From JBDTLH01 sp039934875 (GTDB lineage: Bacteria; Acidobacteriota; Terriglobia; Terriglobales; Acidobacteriaceae), in the NCBI GenBank assembly GCA_039934875.1, contig JBDTLH010000124.1:1-9437 (forward strand): a DNA stretch of 9,437 bases, written 5' to 3'. The translations under genes and the position numbers were made by a program. Below, one piece after another: positions 8,233 through 9,437 of this stretch. The notes under the pieces were generated by a model. The model worked only from the letters and a program-made list of their open reading frames with translations, did not search any database and had not been told where the DNA came from. The number at the start of each line of letters is the position of its first letter. Position 1 is the stretch's first letter.

Positions 8233-8260
8233 CTCTGAGGTCCTCTCTCCGATCTATCTG

Positions 8261-8971
8261 TTAGCTTCTCGCCGCTGCCTCGATGGAACTGGCGTCAAGC
8301 TCAATGCCCGGTCCCATCGTGGAGGAGAGATAGACGCCGCGCAGATACTTGCCCTTCGCCGCGGCGGGCTTTGCTTTGATCACGCTGGTGATGACTGTGG
8401 TGGCGTTGTCAATCAACTTGTCGGAGGTGAACGAAATCTTGCCCACCGGAACATGCACCAGCGCTGTTTTATCGGTGCGGAACTCGACTTTACCCGCCTT
8501 GATCTCTCGAATCGCGTTGGCGACGTCGGTGGTCACGGTACCGGTCTTGGGATTCGGCATTAAACCGCGCGGTCCCAACACCTTGCCCAGCTTGCCAACG
8601 GAACGCATCATGTCCGGGGTGGCAATGACGGCATCGTAATCGATCCAGCCCTCTTTTTGAATGCGCTCGACAGTTTCTTCGCCGCCGACATAATCCGCGC
8701 CGGCTGCTTCCGCCTCGCGCTGCTTATCGCCGGTAGCGAGCACCAGCACCTTTTTCGACTTGCCCAATCCATGGGGAAGCACGACGGTGCCGCGCACCAT
8801 CTGGTCCGCGTGTTTAGGATCGACGCCAAGCCGCAGCGTGACATCCACCGTCTCATCAAATTTCGCGAATTTGACCTTTTGCAGAAGCGGGACCGCCTCT
8901 GCAAGGGCATACGACCGCGGCTCGATCAGCTTGCGCGCGGCCTCAATCTTCTTGCCTGCTTTTATTGCCAT
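8261..8971 (-). CDS. rplA: 50S ribosomal protein L1
   Basis: This 236-residue protein binds 23S rRNA at the mobile L1 stalk, which helps release deacylated tRNA from the E site. In many bacteria it also represses the rplK-rplA mRNA. The hallmark GKLGKVLGPRGLMPNPKTGT spans 126-145, inside the typical two-domain L1 fold. Other family blocks are VDVTLRLGVDPKHADQMVRG (42-61) and GKYLRGVYLSSTMGPGI (207-223). Length is normal. The ATG at 8971 has AAAGG ten bases upstream and gives the standard MAIKAGKK start. An in-frame GTG at 8998 would add nine residues but has no ribosome-binding site. The frame ends 28 nt before rplJ, suggesting close coupling of the two genes. Confidence 0.98.
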   Translation of the reverse strand: MAIKAGKKIEAARKLIEPRSYALAEAVPLLQKVKFAKFDETVDVTLRLGVDPKHADQMVRGTVVLPHGLGKSKKVLVLATGDKQREAEAAGADYVGGEETVERIQKEGWIDYDAVIATPDMMRSVGKLGKVLGPRGLMPNPKTGTVTTDVANAIREIKAGKVEFRTDKTALVHVPVGKISFTSDKLIDNATTVITSVIKAKPAAAKGKYLRGVYLSSTMGPGIELDASSIEAAARS

Positions 8972-8994
8972 ATCATCTCGACCTTTCAAGTCTT

Positions 8995-9025
8995 CCACGG
9001 TGACTGCATGTTCCGCAGACTGTGG
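8995..9025 (-). promoter_or_regulatory. Imperfect hairpin upstream of rplA
   Basis: CCAC (8995-8998) can pair with GTGG (9022-9025) and CTGC (9004-9007) with GCAG (9015-9018), separated by a small unpaired region. It ends about 23 nt before the rplA start and just before its weak Shine-Dalgarno. On the plus strand it is followed by TTTTT, but nothing on that strand needs a terminator. A role in rplA translation is possible but weakly supported. Confidence 0.35.
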
Positions 9026-9088
9026 TGTTTTTAGCTGCTTGCTACTAACTTATAGCCAAGTACTTCCTGCGCCGCTGCTCTAGTGAGG

Positions 9089-9110
9089 GGCTAGTAGCCA
9101 GTAGCTAGCC
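9089..9110 (-). repeat. Inverted repeat after the rplK stop codon
   Basis: GGCTAG (9089-9094) and CTAGCC (9105-9110) pair over 6 bp with a 10-nt loop. The neighbourhood is built from repeated CTAG, TAGCC and AGTAGC words (9091-9115), so several pairings are possible. It starts 9 nt downstream of the rplK TAA and lacks a U-tail in the transcript direction. The remaining rplK-rplA gap shows no gene. Confidence 0.6.
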
Positions 9111-9119
9111 GCTAGAAGC

Positions 9120-9437
9120 TTACGCCGTTACTTCGATCCCCATCGAACGCGCCGTTCCCTTGATGCTCTTGATCGCCGATTCAACCGATGCCGCATTCAG
9201 GTCTGGCATCTTCTGGGTCGCAATCTCCCGCACCTGCGCTTCCGTGACTTTGCCAACCTTATCTTTGACCGGATTACCCGCTCCCTTGGCAATACCCGCG
9301 GCGCGCTTCAACAAAATCGGCGCCGGAGGCGTCTTGGTGAAGAAGGTGAAGCTGCGGTCGGTAAACACGGTGATGACCACCGGGATAATCAATCCCGCCA
9401 TCTCCTTGTTCTGCGTGCGCGCGTTGAACTGCTTGCA
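9120..9437 (-). CDS. rplK: 50S ribosomal protein L11 (partial, 5' end beyond window)
   Basis: L11 binds the GTPase-associated region of 23S rRNA and takes part in factor-dependent GTP hydrolysis and in the stringent response. The C-terminal 105 residues are visible, beginning CKQFNARTQNKE and containing PVVITVFTDRSFTFFTKTPP, LLKRAAGIAKGAGNP and the rRNA-binding end GTARSMGIEVTA. About 36-43 N-terminal residues, including the Pro-rich start of the protein, lie outside the window. The internal ATG at 9401 (MAGLIIP) is not the start: homologous L11 sequence continues upstream of it to the window edge. It is the first visible gene of the cluster, followed by rplA after 148 nt. Confidence 0.97.
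   Translation of the reverse strand, partial: CKQFNARTQNKEMAGLIIPVVITVFTDRSFTFFTKTPPAPILLKRAAGIAKGAGNPVKDKVGKVTEAQVREIATQKMPDLNAASVESAIKSIKGTARSMGIEVTA

Noticed and set aside
8995..9035. Plus-strand intrinsic terminator (hairpin followed by TTTTT) in the rplK-rplA gap
   Set aside because: No gene is transcribed toward it on the plus strand. The T-run is on the wrong side for the minus-strand operon.
9095..9118. Short CTAG/AGTAGC words as a possible CRISPR or tandem repeat array
   Set aside because: The words are only 4-7 nt, irregularly spaced, and confined to about 30 nt. No repeat-spacer periodicity exists anywhere in the window.

Overview
The window is a bacterial core 'information processing' locus read entirely on the minus strand. 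In transcription order it runs rplK (5' end cut off by the right window edge), rplA, rplJ, rplL, a 603-nt non-coding leader, rpoB and rpoC (3' end cut off by the left edge). This is the widely conserved L11-L1-L10-L7/L12-RNA polymerase beta-beta' order. I see no mobile elements, tRNA or rRNA genes, CRISPR arrays, phage genes or signs of transfer. The rpoC reading frame is open right to position 1.

The organism is most likely an acidobacterium (Acidobacteriota, Terriglobia-like). This is an inference from remembered family features: the wording of the RpoC N-terminus (YRSSPFD... followed by FDAIKI and SWSHGEVTKPETINYRTF) and a cysteine-rich insertion near the N-terminus of RpoB. The moderately high GC and Shine-Dalgarno-led genes fit but do not prove it. 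No search was run.

Layout from right to left: rplK (9120-9437, partial) and rplA (8261-8971) are separated by 148 nt. rplA and rplJ (7684-8232) are only 28 nt apart. rplJ and rplL (7124-7507) are separated by 176 nt rich in inverted repeats. The rplL-rpoB gap (6521-7123) holds a strong terminator-like hairpin and further hairpins. rpoB (2018-6520) and rpoC (1-1899) are separated by 118 nt containing a long AT-rich hairpin.

Together these genes make the L11/L1/L10/L12 stalk and neighbouring large-subunit proteins that work with translation factors, and the two largest RNA polymerase subunits. Three points stand out. First, the RpoB insertion carries eight cysteines, and its first half repeats the cysteine spacing and much of the wording of the zinc-binding domain of RpoC encoded next door. 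Second, each of the four longer intergenic gaps begins with an inverted repeat 4-10 nt after the upstream stop codon, none followed by a T-tract. Third, the rplL-rpoB leader has an attenuator-like hairpin, while the usual space for an L10 autoregulatory leader in front of rplJ is missing.
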